64,000 nt of DNA from Gimesia benthica (GCF_009720525.1 NZ_CP043930.1:4496501-4560500); one strand, 5' to 3'. Positions 38,394-47,891 are shown, counted from the first letter of the stretch. Translations and numbers: made by a program. Notes: generated from the sequence alone by a model not told the origin.

Positions 38394-38912
38394 ATGAGTT
38401 TTGATATTTTCTTCCAGACGTCTCGCCTCAGTGATCAGACCGAGGAAGCCGTGAATCCTTTTACTGGCGAAGTCATGCAGAAGCCGGTGGGGGAGTCCCT
38501 TTCACCGGCCGACCGTGATGCGTTACGCGAATTGCTGACGTCTCATGGAGCGACCTTGCCACTGGACTCCAACTGTTACCAGTTTAATTTCTCCGATGGT
38601 TCCGGATTTGAACTTTTCATGGATCACCTGGACTCCGATGCAGATGTCTCGGGAGGCATGGCTGCCTTGCGTGGACTGAGCACGGAAATTCTCAACGTGC
38701 TTTATGCTCTAGCCGAGGCGGGAAACATGGTAATGCTCCCCGCGATGGAAGAGACGCGCCCGCTGGTCACCTCGCGCGAAGTGGCAGATCGGGTTGCTTC
38801 CCGCTGGCCTGATGTGCTTGTTCTTACATCTGCTGAAGACCTGGGCGCCTTTTTGCAGCAAGGTTTCGCAGGCTGGAAAGCGTACCGGGATCGTGTCACA
38901 GGTGAAGACTGA
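38394..38912 (+). CDS. Small acidic cytoplasmic protein of unknown function
   Basis: 172 aa from ATG 38394, after AAAGGA. The in-frame extension to 38247 looks non-coding. Mixed alpha/beta sequence with no membrane segment (MSFDIFFQTSRLSDQTEEAVNPFTGEV, then DRDALRELLTSHGA). Such size and acidity is common among immunity-like proteins, but nothing here shows a toxin partner. Convergent with the next gene. Confidence 0.65.
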   Translation: MSFDIFFQTSRLSDQTEEAVNPFTGEVMQKPVGESLSPADRDALRELLTSHGATLPLDSNCYQFNFSDGSGFELFMDHLDSDADVSGGMAALRGLSTEILNVLYALAEAGNMVMLPAMEETRPLVTSREVADRVASRWPDVLVLTSAEDLGAFLQQGFAGWKAYRDRVTGED

Positions 38913-38933
38913 GAGACATCCATTCGAATTCAC

Positions 38934-39269
38934 TCAGTCGACTTGAACCGGGTAGGGCACCGGGTCGATGTAAGGCTTATTCTGTCGCTCCGGATCCGTC
39001 AGACGGGAATTCAACTCAAACACCCGTTTCTTCTTTTCCGGGTTTTTGATCCAGTCAATATCCTGGGTCAGTTCAATCAGTTCGCGTGTCACCGGCCCCA
39101 TTCCCCGAATGTTCTTATTCGCCGGTATGAGTGTGACCCCTTCTGCATCGACAAAAATCAGGTGATTTAACAACAGCAGCAGCCCCGTCAGGAACGCGAA
39201 TAAAAACACACATAATCCTGATGGTCCGTGTAAAATCGACCCTGACAAACGTAACAAACGCGAAAGCAT
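38934..39269 (-). CDS. Small single-span membrane protein
   Basis: 111 aa from ATG 39269 (GAGGGTG upstream). One membrane helix at ~20-38 (GLCVFLFAFLTGLLLLLNHL). The outside part is charged, with a helix (GPVTRELIELTQDIDWIKNPEKKKRVFEL) and a Pro-rich end. Family not recognised. Confidence 0.65.
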   Translation of the reverse strand: MLSRLLRLSGSILHGPSGLCVFLFAFLTGLLLLLNHLIFVDAEGVTLIPANKNIRGMGPVTRELIELTQDIDWIKNPEKKKRVFELNSRLTDPERQNKPYIDPVPYPVQVD

Positions 39270-39644
39270 AGCGCACCCTCTTTCAGAATTGGCAGGACCT
39301 GCCAAAACTGTTCGTAAAGTTTAGGAAGAAATGTATTGTGCCTGTTTTTTAGAGCTTTTGTTCTCGTTGTGAATCACATCGAACGTGTTGGGGTGAAGGG
39401 TGCCAGACACGGAGAAGACCATGTCTGAGATTAGTATGTGAATTTGTGTATTAGTGGTCAACCTGATTATTCGTTTAATCCCATTAATTATTAATAATGT
39501 TTAATATTGAGGTCTGCTGCCAAATTTGATTTGAATCCGCACGATTCCCGTTATCTTTCAGAGACATGCTATGATCGCTGGTGTTCAATCAGTAAGCCGC
39601 TTACTTTTGCCAGGTAGATGTTGTTTCCGTCGAAAGAGAAGAGC
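39270..39644. other. AT-rich divergent intergenic region
   Basis: About 375 bp between a membrane protein gene (-) and a secreted hydrolase gene (+). The part 39450-39520 is AT-rich with ATTAATTATTAATAAT. No gene was seen. Confidence 0.5.
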
Positions 39645-40661
39645 ATGAAAGTCTTACGATCCTCTCTGTGGTTGCTTTATTCAGGGCTCCTGTTTTCACT
39701 GATCTCTGTCACGCAGGCGGCACAGTACGATCCCCTAAAAACTGAGTCGGGCAAATCCGCGGCTCCCATTGATCTCACCATGCAGGATCAAAGTCGAAAT
39801 CGCGATATTCCCCTGCGGGTTTATTTCCCCCGGAAGAAACAGCCGGCTCCCGTTCTGTTATTCAGTCACGGTCTGGGAGGCGCCCGTACCGGCTCACAAT
39901 ATCTGGGAGAGCACTGGTCGGCCCGCGGCTATGTCGTGGTCTACCTGCAGCACGCCGGCAGTGATGAAGCGGTCTGGAAAGACGTCCCCGCATTGCAGCG
40001 GCTGCGGGCACTCAAGTCCGCGACCACTCTGCAGAATACCGTCGACCGTTACCAGGATGTGAGTGCCGTCCTCGATCAGCTCGCCCGCTGGAATGGTGAT
40101 TCACAACATCAGTTTCATCAGCGAATGGACCTCAACCGCGTCGGCATGTCGGGCCACTCTTATGGAGCAGTGACCACGCAGGGCGTCAGCGGTCAGTCCT
40201 GGCGGCTGTTGGGAAAACGTTATACCGATCCCCGCATCAAAGCCGCTGTCATGTTCAGCCCCAGCATTCACGGTCGGGCGGAACCTGCAGACTCCTTCGG
40301 ACAGGTTTCGATACCCTGGATGTTACTCACTGGCACCAAAGATACCTCACCCATTAACGACACTACCGTCGCCGACCGCCGCGAAGTCTATCAGGGCCTG
40401 CCGGACAGCATCGACAAATACGAACTCGTCCTGTTCGACGCGCAACACTCCGCGTTTTCAGACGGACGACAGCGCCGCGGTCTGGCGCGCCGGAATCCCA
40501 ACCACCACAAATCGATTCTCGCCGTCACCACTGCTTTCTGGGATACCTACCTCCTCGACAGCAAACAGGCTCGCCAGTGGCTGCAGGGCAAAGCCTGTCG
40601 CGAGCAACTCGATCCCGAGGACGAATGGCAGTTAGAGGTATCGAAAAACCAGATCCGGTAA
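39645..40661 (+). CDS. Secreted alpha/beta hydrolase, dienelactone-hydrolase/PAF-acetylhydrolase type
   Basis: 338 aa from ATG 39645; signal peptide ends VTQA. The core has LLFSHGLGGARTG (oxyanion region), the nucleophile elbow GHSYG (Ser172), the acid region GTKDTSP and a His in LFDAQHSAFSD. This pattern is that of predicted dienelactone hydrolases and chlorophyllase-like lipases. Substrate unknown. Convergent with the next gene, 16 bp apart. Confidence 0.82.
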   Translation: MKVLRSSLWLLYSGLLFSLISVTQAAQYDPLKTESGKSAAPIDLTMQDQSRNRDIPLRVYFPRKKQPAPVLLFSHGLGGARTGSQYLGEHWSARGYVVVYLQHAGSDEAVWKDVPALQRLRALKSATTLQNTVDRYQDVSAVLDQLARWNGDSQHQFHQRMDLNRVGMSGHSYGAVTTQGVSGQSWRLLGKRYTDPRIKAAVMFSPSIHGRAEPADSFGQVSIPWMLLTGTKDTSPINDTTVADRREVYQGLPDSIDKYELVLFDAQHSAFSDGRQRRGLARRNPNHHKSILAVTTAFWDTYLLDSKQARQWLQGKACREQLDPEDEWQLEVSKNQIR

Positions 40662-40677
40662 AATTAATGGGTCTGGT

Positions 40678-41205
40678 TTACTGATCATTCGACTGTTTTT
40701 TCGTTTTCCGTTTAAACGGATCCAGCAGAACACCTTTACCGTGCTTAAATCTGTTTTTGGGGTCGGACAACACTTTGGTCCAGAGCTTGAATAGTTTTTC
40801 TCGGTCTGCCTCGTCATAGCGTATTTCACCGGAGGCCTGCAGTTCTGCCGTCAGTCCGTACCAGGCGGAGAGTGAGTGCTTGATCTCACCCTCTGCGGCA
40901 GGTGGTCCCCAGTACTCGATCAGCAGCAGATGACAGATTGCAGTCCGGTCTTTATGTTTCAGATTCTTCAGCAGCCAGTTTTTATCTTCCGGGGAAATGT
41001 TTTTCGCAAACCGCGTCGCCCGCCGGGAAATGCGTGGATAGAACCCAAAGAAATTGCCTTCCCATTCCACGTCCGAATTATCCAGCTGGGGCTCGGTGAT
41101 CTTCAGCTCAAGTTCAGATTTCTTCTCCGCATCTGCCATTACAGCAGCGTTGTCTACCAGCAGGATCATCAGCATCGTTAAGAACACAGAACGGAAATGA
41201 ATCAT
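40678..41205 (-). CDS. Secreted protein of unknown function
   Basis: 175 aa from ATG 41205. Signal peptide (SVFLTMLMILLVDNAAVMADA). The mature part is charged and helical, with ISRRATRFAKNISPEDKNWLLKNLKHKDRTAICHLLLIEYWG near the middle. No family recognised. The longer frame to 41280 would bury the signal peptide. Confidence 0.65.
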   Translation of the reverse strand: MIHFRSVFLTMLMILLVDNAAVMADAEKKSELELKITEPQLDNSDVEWEGNFFGFYPRISRRATRFAKNISPEDKNWLLKNLKHKDRTAICHLLLIEYWGPPAAEGEIKHSLSAWYGLTAELQASGEIRYDEADREKLFKLWTKVLSDPKNRFKHGKGVLLDPFKRKTKKQSNDQ

Positions 41206-41431
41206 GAGGAGCCCGTTGAATAGGAGAATCTGGGTTTGAAACTGAGAGTTCCCGTTTGAGCACTTAAGGGAAAGGTACATTTATCATACCGGGTCAAGCT
41301 GCAGATCCTAAGAGAATTCTTCTCGATTCCCGGGCAACTCTTCTTTGAGAATGAGCAGACACAGGGGATGTCCACAGCTATAATAAAGGCTATTCTCAAA
41401 CACCTGTGAACGTTCTTCAGAGTCCTCACTA

Positions 41432-43450
41432 ATGGAGATTCCCGTGCTCAAGCCAATTTCCACCGCGCGTCGCCCCTTTGTTTGTTTAACACTGGTCTTC
41501 AGTCTGTTGACCCTGATCTCTTTGACGTCTCTCACTCACGCAGCTGAACCCGCATCACCACAATGGCAGTTCTCAGAGGAACTGCTCGAACCGGTCTGGA
41601 AAGGCGATACCGTTCGCGGCGAATCGGTGCTGTTTATTCGTGATTTGAGAACGGGTCAAACCAAAGCTTCGCTACTGTTCCCAGCACAGAAAGTGCTCAA
41701 GATTACGAACAGCGCGGGAGACATTACTTACGAAGAAGGTCGCGACTACCATTGGAAACCCGGTTCGCGCGAAATCACACTCCCCGAAAACACACGGATC
41801 GTCTGGAAGTTTCCTACCCAGATGCGGCGCCCTGCGAACTCACAACGGCATAAGCTGACGCACCGCGATGGCCACGGCGAAATCTTCTTCGGCGGACAAC
41901 TCGAATACCACGACCTGCAGACCTGCATCACTTATACCCACGCACCCGTCGACTGGAGTAAGATCGCACCGGTCTTTAATACTAAAGCGCTGCCCCGTAC
42001 GATCAAGAAACTGCAGAAACACGACACGACCTCCATCGTCCTGCTGGGCGACAGCATCTCCACCGGCTGCAATGCCTCGGGCTGGGCCGGGGGAGCTCCC
42101 TTCCAGCCGGCATTCTTTGGACTGCTTCAGGAGAATCTGCAGCACCACTATCAGAACCGGATCGCATTGACCAATTTGTCCGTCGGCGGCAAAGACACAA
42201 AGTGGGGGCTGACACAAGTTGACGAAGTCGTCAAAGCCGACCCCGACCTGGTCATCATCGCTTTTGGGATGAATGACTCAGCCGGTCGTTCCGCGGAAGA
42301 ATTTAAAGCCAACACCAAAGCGCTGATCGAACAGATTCAGAAAAAACAGCCCCGGGCAGAATTCATTCTGGTGGCACCCATGCTGGGGAACCGGGACTGG
42401 ATCCGACTCAAACACGAACTGTTTCCCCAGTATCGCGACGCATTGGCGGAACTTACAAAAAGGGGAGTCGCTCTGGCCGACATGACCTCCCTCTGGACCG
42501 AGTTCTTCAAACACAAACAGGACTGGGACCTGACCGGTAACGGCGTGAATCATCCCAACGATTTCGGGCACCGCGTCTATGCCCAGGTACTCTCAACGCT
42601 GCTCATTCCCGACGACGAAACCAATGCCGCCTCAGAGACCAGTCTGCCCCCCGAAGTCTTCTCCCTCTGGGACGGCAAGGCCCCGGTTGGTGCTGAACAG
42701 TTCGAAGAGGCAGACGTGAAACTCACGCTGCATCGCCCCGTAAAACCGAACGGTGCTGCCATTGTCATCTGTCCCGGCGGCGGATATCAGCGCGTCGTCA
42801 CCGGCGGAGAAGGGCACGGCATCGCTGCCTGGCTCAACAGGCATGGCGTGACGGGGATCGTCCTCGAGTATCGCATGCCCGACGGTCGCTCCTTTGTGCC
42901 ACTGATGGATGCCCAGCGGGCGATTCGCATGGCTCGCGCGCATGCGAAAGACTGGGGCATCGATCCTGCGAAGGTCGGCATTATGGGCTTCTCCGCAGGT
43001 GGTCACCTCGCCTCCACTGCCGCCACACACTTTGATGCCGGCGATTCCCAGGCTCAGGATCCGATCAACCGACAAAGCTCCCGTCCCGACTTCGCGATTC
43101 TCGTCTATCCCGTCGTCACCATGGGAGAAACCACACATGGCGGCTCGAAAAACAACCTGCTCGGTCCCGAACCCACAGCTGAGATGATCGAACTCTTCTC
43201 GAATGAAAAACAGGTTACCGACCAGACACCGCCAATCTTTCTGGCCCACGCGGTCGACGACAAACCGGTGCCCATCAAAAACAGCCAGGCACTGTATGCA
43301 GCCCTGCAGGAAAAACAGATTCCATCCAAACTGCTCGAACTCCCCGATGGCGGACACGGCCTCAACGGCTACAAAGGTCCCTCCTGGGATGCCTGGCAGA
43401 AACAGTCCCTGGAATGGCTCGCAGAACTGAAATTCATTCCGCAACAGTGA
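41432..43450 (+). CDS. Two-domain secreted esterase: SGNH/GDSL domain fused to alpha/beta hydrolase
   Basis: 672 aa with signal peptide (~1-37); a GTG at 41444 with GGAG upstream is an alternative start. Residues ~45-190 form a beta-rich module. The SGNH hydrolase domain follows: LLGDSIS (Ser208), SVGGKD, GMND (279-282) and NHPNDFGH for the Asp/His pair. A second hydrolase, of BD-FAE/acetyl-xylan-esterase type, starts near 430: CPGGGY, GFSAGG (Ser521), VDDKPVP (Asp) and GGHGLN (His). Both active sites look complete, so one polypeptide carries two different serine esterases, probably for deacetylating polysaccharides (inference). Confidence 0.9.
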   Translation: MEIPVLKPISTARRPFVCLTLVFSLLTLISLTSLTHAAEPASPQWQFSEELLEPVWKGDTVRGESVLFIRDLRTGQTKASLLFPAQKVLKITNSAGDITYEEGRDYHWKPGSREITLPENTRIVWKFPTQMRRPANSQRHKLTHRDGHGEIFFGGQLEYHDLQTCITYTHAPVDWSKIAPVFNTKALPRTIKKLQKHDTTSIVLLGDSISTGCNASGWAGGAPFQPAFFGLLQENLQHHYQNRIALTNLSVGGKDTKWGLTQVDEVVKADPDLVIIAFGMNDSAGRSAEEFKANTKALIEQIQKKQPRAEFILVAPMLGNRDWIRLKHELFPQYRDALAELTKRGVALADMTSLWTEFFKHKQDWDLTGNGVNHPNDFGHRVYAQVLSTLLIPDDETNAASETSLPPEVFSLWDGKAPVGAEQFEEADVKLTLHRPVKPNGAAIVICPGGGYQRVVTGGEGHGIAAWLNRHGVTGIVLEYRMPDGRSFVPLMDAQRAIRMARAHAKDWGIDPAKVGIMGFSAGGHLASTAATHFDAGDSQAQDPINRQSSRPDFAILVYPVVTMGETTHGGSKNNLLGPEPTAEMIELFSNEKQVTDQTPPIFLAHAVDDKPVPIKNSQALYAALQEKQIPSKLLELPDGGHGLNGYKGPSWDAWQKQSLEWLAELKFIPQQ

Positions 43451-43514
43451 CGAACGGCGTGGGTAGTTTGCTCAGCAGGCGATCCGACTGCAATCCCAGT
43501 GAAAGATTCATAGT

Positions 43515-44234
43515 ATGACTACCCTCGTTGTCGGCGCTACCGGTGCCACCGGACGGCTGCTCGTGGAGCAGTTACTCAAACGGAACGAACCCGTGAAAGC
43601 ACTCGTGCGCCGGACCGGTATGTTCAATAAGTTCATCACCACACATCCCGACTTCACCGAAATCCAGGCCAGCGTGCTTGACTTGAGTCCCGATGAACTG
43701 GCGCGTCATGTCGCAGACTGTACCGCGCTCGCTTCCTGCCTGGGGCATAACATGACCTTCAAAGGAATCTTCGGCAAACCGAGGCTGCTCGTCACCGATA
43801 CAATCCGCAGGCTGTGCGCAGCAGTTCCTGACACAGGTACCACGCAGCCTGTCCGCGTGGTGCTCATGAATACCGCGGGCAACAGTAACCGCGATCTCGT
43901 GGAGCCGGTCTCGTTCGCCCAGCGCTGCGTGGTGAGTCTCATCCGCACTCTGGTCCCTCCGCATCGGGATAACGAACAGGCCGCCGACTACCTGCGCACG
44001 CAGATCGGTCAGAACCATGATCGTATTCAGTGGTCCGCCGTCCGCCCCGATTCCCTGATCAATCTGGATGAAGTCACTGCGTATGACCTTTTCCCTTCAC
44101 CAACGCGCAGTGCAATCTTCAACCCCGGCAAGACCAGCCGTATCAACGTAGCGCATTTTATGGCAGAACTGGTGACCCACGACGAAACCTGGCAACAGTG
44201 GCAGGGGCAGATGCCTGTGATCTATAACCAGTGA
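43515..44234 (+). CDS. NAD(P)-binding SDR-type protein (atypical NmrA/epimerase-like)
   Basis: 239 aa, cytoplasmic. Rossmann motif GATGATG (7-13) directly after VV, then VKALVRR for NADP binding. The rest reads as an atypical short-chain dehydrogenase with VVLMNTAGNSN near 116. YxxxK is not evident, so it may be a binding or redox-sensing protein. It is followed 70 bp later by the BlaI operator region. Confidence 0.82.
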   Translation: MTTLVVGATGATGRLLVEQLLKRNEPVKALVRRTGMFNKFITTHPDFTEIQASVLDLSPDELARHVADCTALASCLGHNMTFKGIFGKPRLLVTDTIRRLCAAVPDTGTTQPVRVVLMNTAGNSNRDLVEPVSFAQRCVVSLIRTLVPPHRDNEQAADYLRTQIGQNHDRIQWSAVRPDSLINLDEVTAYDLFPSPTRSAIFNPGKTSRINVAHFMAELVTHDETWQQWQGQMPVIYNQ

Positions 44235-44304
44235 GATAGACTCGGGTTAGATGCTTTACATTCCGTAACCCGAGGAACGCATCTCACACTTGGAAAAATG
44301 TATT

Positions 44305-44319
44305 CGCTAAAAAATTAGC
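44305..44319. promoter_or_regulatory. BlaI-type operator candidate, site 1
   Basis: CGCTAAAAAATTAGC, containing inverted arms GCTAA/TTAGC around four A bases. The identical word recurs 43 bp downstream, close to four helical turns, as expected for cooperative dimers. Confidence 0.65.
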
Positions 44320-44327
44320 TTTTCGTA

Positions 44328-44356
44328 TTGACGCCGCTTTACAGAAACGCTAAAAA
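44328..44356 (+). promoter_or_regulatory. Promoter of the BlaI-M56 operon
   Basis: TTGACG (44328-44333) and TAAAAA (44351-44356) are separated by 17 bp. The -10 lies inside operator site 2, so repressor binding would block RNA polymerase. Confidence 0.6.
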
Positions 44357-44363
44357 ATTAGCG
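44348..44363. promoter_or_regulatory. BlaI-type operator candidate, site 2
   Basis: CGCTAAAAAATTAGCG, same palindrome as site 1, overlapping the -10 of the operon promoter, 33 bp before the repressor start. Confidence 0.7.
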
Positions 44364-44395
44364 TAACAATTGCTGCCATGCACAGGGAACAGCCC

Positions 44396-44779
44396 ATGTC
44401 ACAACAGGCCCAACTCAGTCGGCGGGAACGCCAGATCATGGATTCGCTTTATTCGCGCGGGGAAGCGACCGTGCTGGAGATCCAGAGTGATCTGCCCAGT
44501 CCGCCCACCCCCACTGCAATTCGCACCATGCTCCGCATCCTGATGGACAAGTCGCTGATCCAGCGGCACAAGCAGGGCCGTGAATTTGTTTACGCCCCCA
44601 CGTCTCCCCGACGTCCGGAAGGCACCAAAGCCCTCAAACATGTCGTTCAGACTTTCTTTGATGGTTCCTTTAAGCAGGCCCTGGCAGCACAGCTCGCCAG
44701 TGATGACGAAGCCCTCTCGGACGACGAATTACGCGAAATGGTCAAACTGATTAAAGCAGCTCGAGAAAAAGGAAACTAA
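44396..44779 (+). CDS. BlaI/MecI/CopY-family transcriptional repressor
   Basis: 127 aa from ATG 44396, nine bases after AGGGA; an in-frame ATG at 44378 would add six residues. Winged helix: LSRRERQIMDSLYSRGEATVLEIQSDLP, PTAIRTMLRILMDKSLIQRHKQGREFVYAPT. A C-terminal dimerisation/cleavage helix follows, FFDGSFKQALAAQLASDDEALSDDELREMVKLIKAAREK. In BlaI systems the partner membrane protease triggers loss of repression. The M56 gene starts 3 bp after its stop. Confidence 0.92.
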   Translation: MSQQAQLSRRERQIMDSLYSRGEATVLEIQSDLPSPPTPTAIRTMLRILMDKSLIQRHKQGREFVYAPTSPRRPEGTKALKHVVQTFFDGSFKQALAAQLASDDEALSDDELREMVKLIKAAREKGN

Positions 44780-44782
44780 GCG

Positions 44783-46726
44783 ATGCAAACGATTCTGCAA
44801 TACATTCCGTTCATCGGGCAGCCTGATTTCCTGCTGGACCTGATTATCAAGTCGACTGTTATCTTGCTCGTCGCACTGGTCGCCACTCGACTGTTGCGAC
44901 AGGCCAGTGCAGCCGTTCGTCACACTGTCTGGAGCGGCGCCCTGCTGGCGGTGCTCGCCTTAATCTTCGTCAACGGAAGTATGCCCAAGCTGACGCGACC
45001 AACTCTCGCGACTCAGGAAACAGCAGCGTCCTTCTCCACACCCGTGACCAGCAACACACAACAGACAATACCCGGATCATTACCCGAAGTCACAGCACAG
45101 CCTGCCGACTATATGACGCTTCCAGCGGCCGGTAATACACAACTTCAGAACGCACAAGACAGCGCAGCATCCCTCCCGCGTGTCGGCATTCACTGGAATG
45201 CCATCTGGCTGACGGGAGTTCTGGTGATGCTGGTTCGACTGGCGCTGCTGCAGTTTCGTCTCCACGCTTTCAGCAGACAATGTAACATCATCACAGAGGG
45301 GCCGCTCTTCGATCTGCTGCAACAATGTCGCGGTGAACTGAACTGCTCTCAGCCGGTCACTCTGTTTAAGACCGATCAACGTTCGCTCCCCATGACGTGG
45401 GGTGTAAGGCGTCCATCGATTCTGTTGCCCCGCGAAGCTCAGAACTGGACGGAACAGGAAGTCCGCTGTGCCCTGCTGCACGAACTGGCACACGTGGCCC
45501 GACGCGACTGTCTCTGGCAGCTGCTCGTGCAACTGACACATGCCTGCTACTGGTTTCATCCCCTGGTCTGGTTCGCCTCGCGGAAACTCTATCTCGAACG
45601 CGAACATGCCTGCGATGACATCGTCCTGCAGCACGGCACCCGGGCGTCTGACTATGCAGATCAACTGCTGCAGGTGGTCTCCGCGTTTCGATCCAGTCGC
45701 AGCTTGAAACTGACAACCGCCTCGCTGGCCGCAGAGAGTGGGTTTTCCCGCCGCCTGAAGTCCATTCTGCAGGAGACCCGGGACCGACGTCCGGTCAGCT
45801 TCCGCACGCGGCTGGCACTCAGCTTCACCTTTGTCGCGCTGACGGGTCTACTGGCTGGCTTTCCGATTGTCTTCACCGCTTCCGTCCAGGCGCAAAACTC
45901 CAGTCCGCAACCGCCACAGGTCGAGTCGCGTGCGGAATCGCTGGTGCCTCCCATGCAGACAGAGGCGAAAACTACTGCTCCCGAGAAATCCGTTCCGGGC
46001 GGGCCAGCGGATGTCCTTCCGAAGGTCCCTGTCCAACAACAGTCCCCGGCGAAGGTCAGCATTCAGGAAGCACTTCCTGAGCCTCCCGGCAAGGTCATGC
46101 TCAGAAACGGAAAACAGGAACCCCGGGTGTTCGAAGAGAACCGTCCCGCGGTCCGTTCACTGAATATCGTCTTCGCCCACGATCCGGGAATCGGAAACTA
46201 CGATGGCGTCGTGGGGCGTCCACAGGATATCTGGAACATGGTTGACCTCGGCACAACCGCGGTTGACTACACACGGTACAGCGATGCCACACCCAGTACC
46301 GTTCGCCTGCGTGTCACCCGGCACGATGGTGAGTGGGGCATCAAGGGCCAGTCCGGCATCTTTCAGGGCTACATCTATCACAACTGCCGCTGTGTCGATC
46401 TGCAGACCAGGGTACTCGATCTGCCGGGCGGGAAATACAAAATCTATGTCTTCGCGCACGGCGATGCACCAAACCAGAACGCGAAAATCGAACTCAAAGT
46501 CGGTGATCGCGTCATCGGTCAGAAAGCAACCGCCAGTGACGGCACCTGGAACTATCGCAATCAGCCGTACCGTGAAGGCGTGCAGTACGTCAGCTTCGAT
46601 TTTGACATCAAGACGGGCCAGGAACTGACCCTGACCAGTTTCCGTGCGGACAGCGATTATTCCATGTTCAACGCGATTCAGATTGTACCGCAGACCAATT
46701 TACCGCCCGCTCCTCAGGCCCGGTAA
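44783..46726 (+). CDS. M56 (BlaR1/MecR1-like) membrane metalloprotease with C-terminal beta-sandwich
   Basis: 647 aa. Membrane helices at ~19-37, ~50-64, ~138-156 and ~345-365 surround the zinc motif HELAH (233-237) and the downstream EREHACDD, as in gluzincin BlaR1. The domain after the last helix is not a penicillin-binding module. A Pro/Ser/Glu linker (~372-450) leads to a jelly-roll-like domain (~458-640: LNIVFAHDPGIG, YIYHNCRCVDLQ, GKYKIYVFAHGD, YVSFDFDIKTGQELTLTSF, FNAIQIVP), resembling malectin/carbohydrate-binding sandwiches. It may sense a sugar or envelope ligand (inference). Coupled to blaI. Confidence 0.9.
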   Translation: MQTILQYIPFIGQPDFLLDLIIKSTVILLVALVATRLLRQASAAVRHTVWSGALLAVLALIFVNGSMPKLTRPTLATQETAASFSTPVTSNTQQTIPGSLPEVTAQPADYMTLPAAGNTQLQNAQDSAASLPRVGIHWNAIWLTGVLVMLVRLALLQFRLHAFSRQCNIITEGPLFDLLQQCRGELNCSQPVTLFKTDQRSLPMTWGVRRPSILLPREAQNWTEQEVRCALLHELAHVARRDCLWQLLVQLTHACYWFHPLVWFASRKLYLEREHACDDIVLQHGTRASDYADQLLQVVSAFRSSRSLKLTTASLAAESGFSRRLKSILQETRDRRPVSFRTRLALSFTFVALTGLLAGFPIVFTASVQAQNSSPQPPQVESRAESLVPPMQTEAKTTAPEKSVPGGPADVLPKVPVQQQSPAKVSIQEALPEPPGKVMLRNGKQEPRVFEENRPAVRSLNIVFAHDPGIGNYDGVVGRPQDIWNMVDLGTTAVDYTRYSDATPSTVRLRVTRHDGEWGIKGQSGIFQGYIYHNCRCVDLQTRVLDLPGGKYKIYVFAHGDAPNQNAKIELKVGDRVIGQKATASDGTWNYRNQPYREGVQYVSFDFDIKTGQELTLTSFRADSDYSMFNAIQIVPQTNLPPAPQAR

Positions 46727-46885
46727 GCTGTTGGCAGATTACGGTTTATCGAAAGCTGCAATTAGCCATGGTTGATTTTTCTGGAAACCCGGACAGGGAC
46801 TGCCTAAAATAGAAGGACGCCAACTCAATCGTACAAATGTAATTCATACGCGAATTCTGTTTGCTGCAGAGAGGGAGGTCCTGTC

Positions 46886-47200
46886 ATGTCGAAACTCACA
46901 GTCAAACGTGAACCCGGTTGTGCCGACAAGATGCGCAAGTTTTCAATTCTGGTGGACGGCGTTTCTATCGGCTCCATCGCGGAGGGTGAAACACTTCACT
47001 CTGAAATCAATCCACAGAAACATCGGATCGAAGCCCGCGTCGATCTGTGCGGCAGTCGCACCCTCGAAATCGATGGCACCCACGATCAATGTCTGACGGT
47101 CCGCAGCGGACTCCCCAGCTGGCACGGCGCCCACAGCCTCTACAAAGTCTTCATCGACCGCAAAGGCTATCTCGAACTGGAAGTGAATAACGAGAACTGA
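46886..47200 (+). CDS. Small protein of unknown function
   Basis: 104 aa, strong ribosome site GGGAGG ten bases before ATG 46886. Strand-rich sequence with FSILVDGVSIGSIAEGETLHSEI and a C-terminal LELEVNNEN, suggesting a small beta-sandwich. No signal peptide; cytoplasmic. Convergent with the next gene. Confidence 0.68.
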   Translation: MSKLTVKREPGCADKMRKFSILVDGVSIGSIAEGETLHSEINPQKHRIEARVDLCGSRTLEIDGTHDQCLTVRSGLPSWHGAHSLYKVFIDRKGYLELEVNNEN

Positions 47201-47237
47201 CGCGGGACGGAAGTAGATTAAAGTCTGATGGCTTATT

Positions 47238-47891
47238 TCACTCGTTCCAGAACACAGGAACATACTTGACCTCCTGCGCATTGTAAGCGGCGACAACACC
47301 ACTGTGTGCTTTTCCGCTCACACGGATCGACTGAATGGCATATTGATAGTCTGGTCCCAGTTTCTGTCGCGCCAGTTCCACAGCTTTGGTTCCTGCAGAA
47401 CCTTTAAGCAGGACATTGAACAGCACGCCTACGAGTACAACCAATAGAAAACCTGCCAGAAACGCGGACTGCGGTCTGCCGGTACGACGACCACTTTCCC
47501 GACGTGCTTCCAGTACCGGCATTGAACGCATCTGCCGATAAGTCCAGATCATCAAGCCAACCATCGTTGCATAATAGACTCCCAACAGGAGACACTGTCC
47601 GGGGTGCAGGCGAATCAGGCTGACCAGCAGTCCCACGGGTTGCAACAGGGGTGCCAGCAGCAGTCCGCCGGCAAACAGCATCAGCATGAACGCGGAGAAC
47701 CAGGTGACCAGCGTAGTTGCTCCCAGGCTCCCTCGATATAAAAACAGACCCAGGATGACAGCAAAGAGATTGAAGCTGGATGAATAGTTCTGGCGCTGCA
47801 TCAGGCAGTAGATCATCAACCCGATATCAAGCAGACCAAAGCCAATCCAGGCCAGCCCCACGCGTCTTAAGATGACACGATAATCCATCAT
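47238..47891 (-). CDS. Multi-span membrane protein of unknown function
   Basis: 217 aa. Helices at about 10-28, 38-52, 62-85, 98-115 and 144-160. The last ~55 residues are outside the membrane and read SAGTKAVELARQKLGPDYQYAIQSIRVSGK, like a small sensory or NTF2-type appendage. It begins 10 bp after the sulfatase stop, probably in the same transcript. The double ATG (47891/47888) leaves the exact start open. Confidence 0.7.
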   Translation of the reverse strand: MMDYRVILRRVGLAWIGFGLLDIGLMIYCLMQRQNYSSSFNLFAVILGLFLYRGSLGATTLVTWFSAFMLMLFAGGLLLAPLLQPVGLLVSLIRLHPGQCLLLGVYYATMVGLMIWTYRQMRSMPVLEARRESGRRTGRPQSAFLAGFLLVVLVGVLFNVLLKGSAGTKAVELARQKLGPDYQYAIQSIRVSGKAHSGVVAAYNAQEVKYVPVFWNE

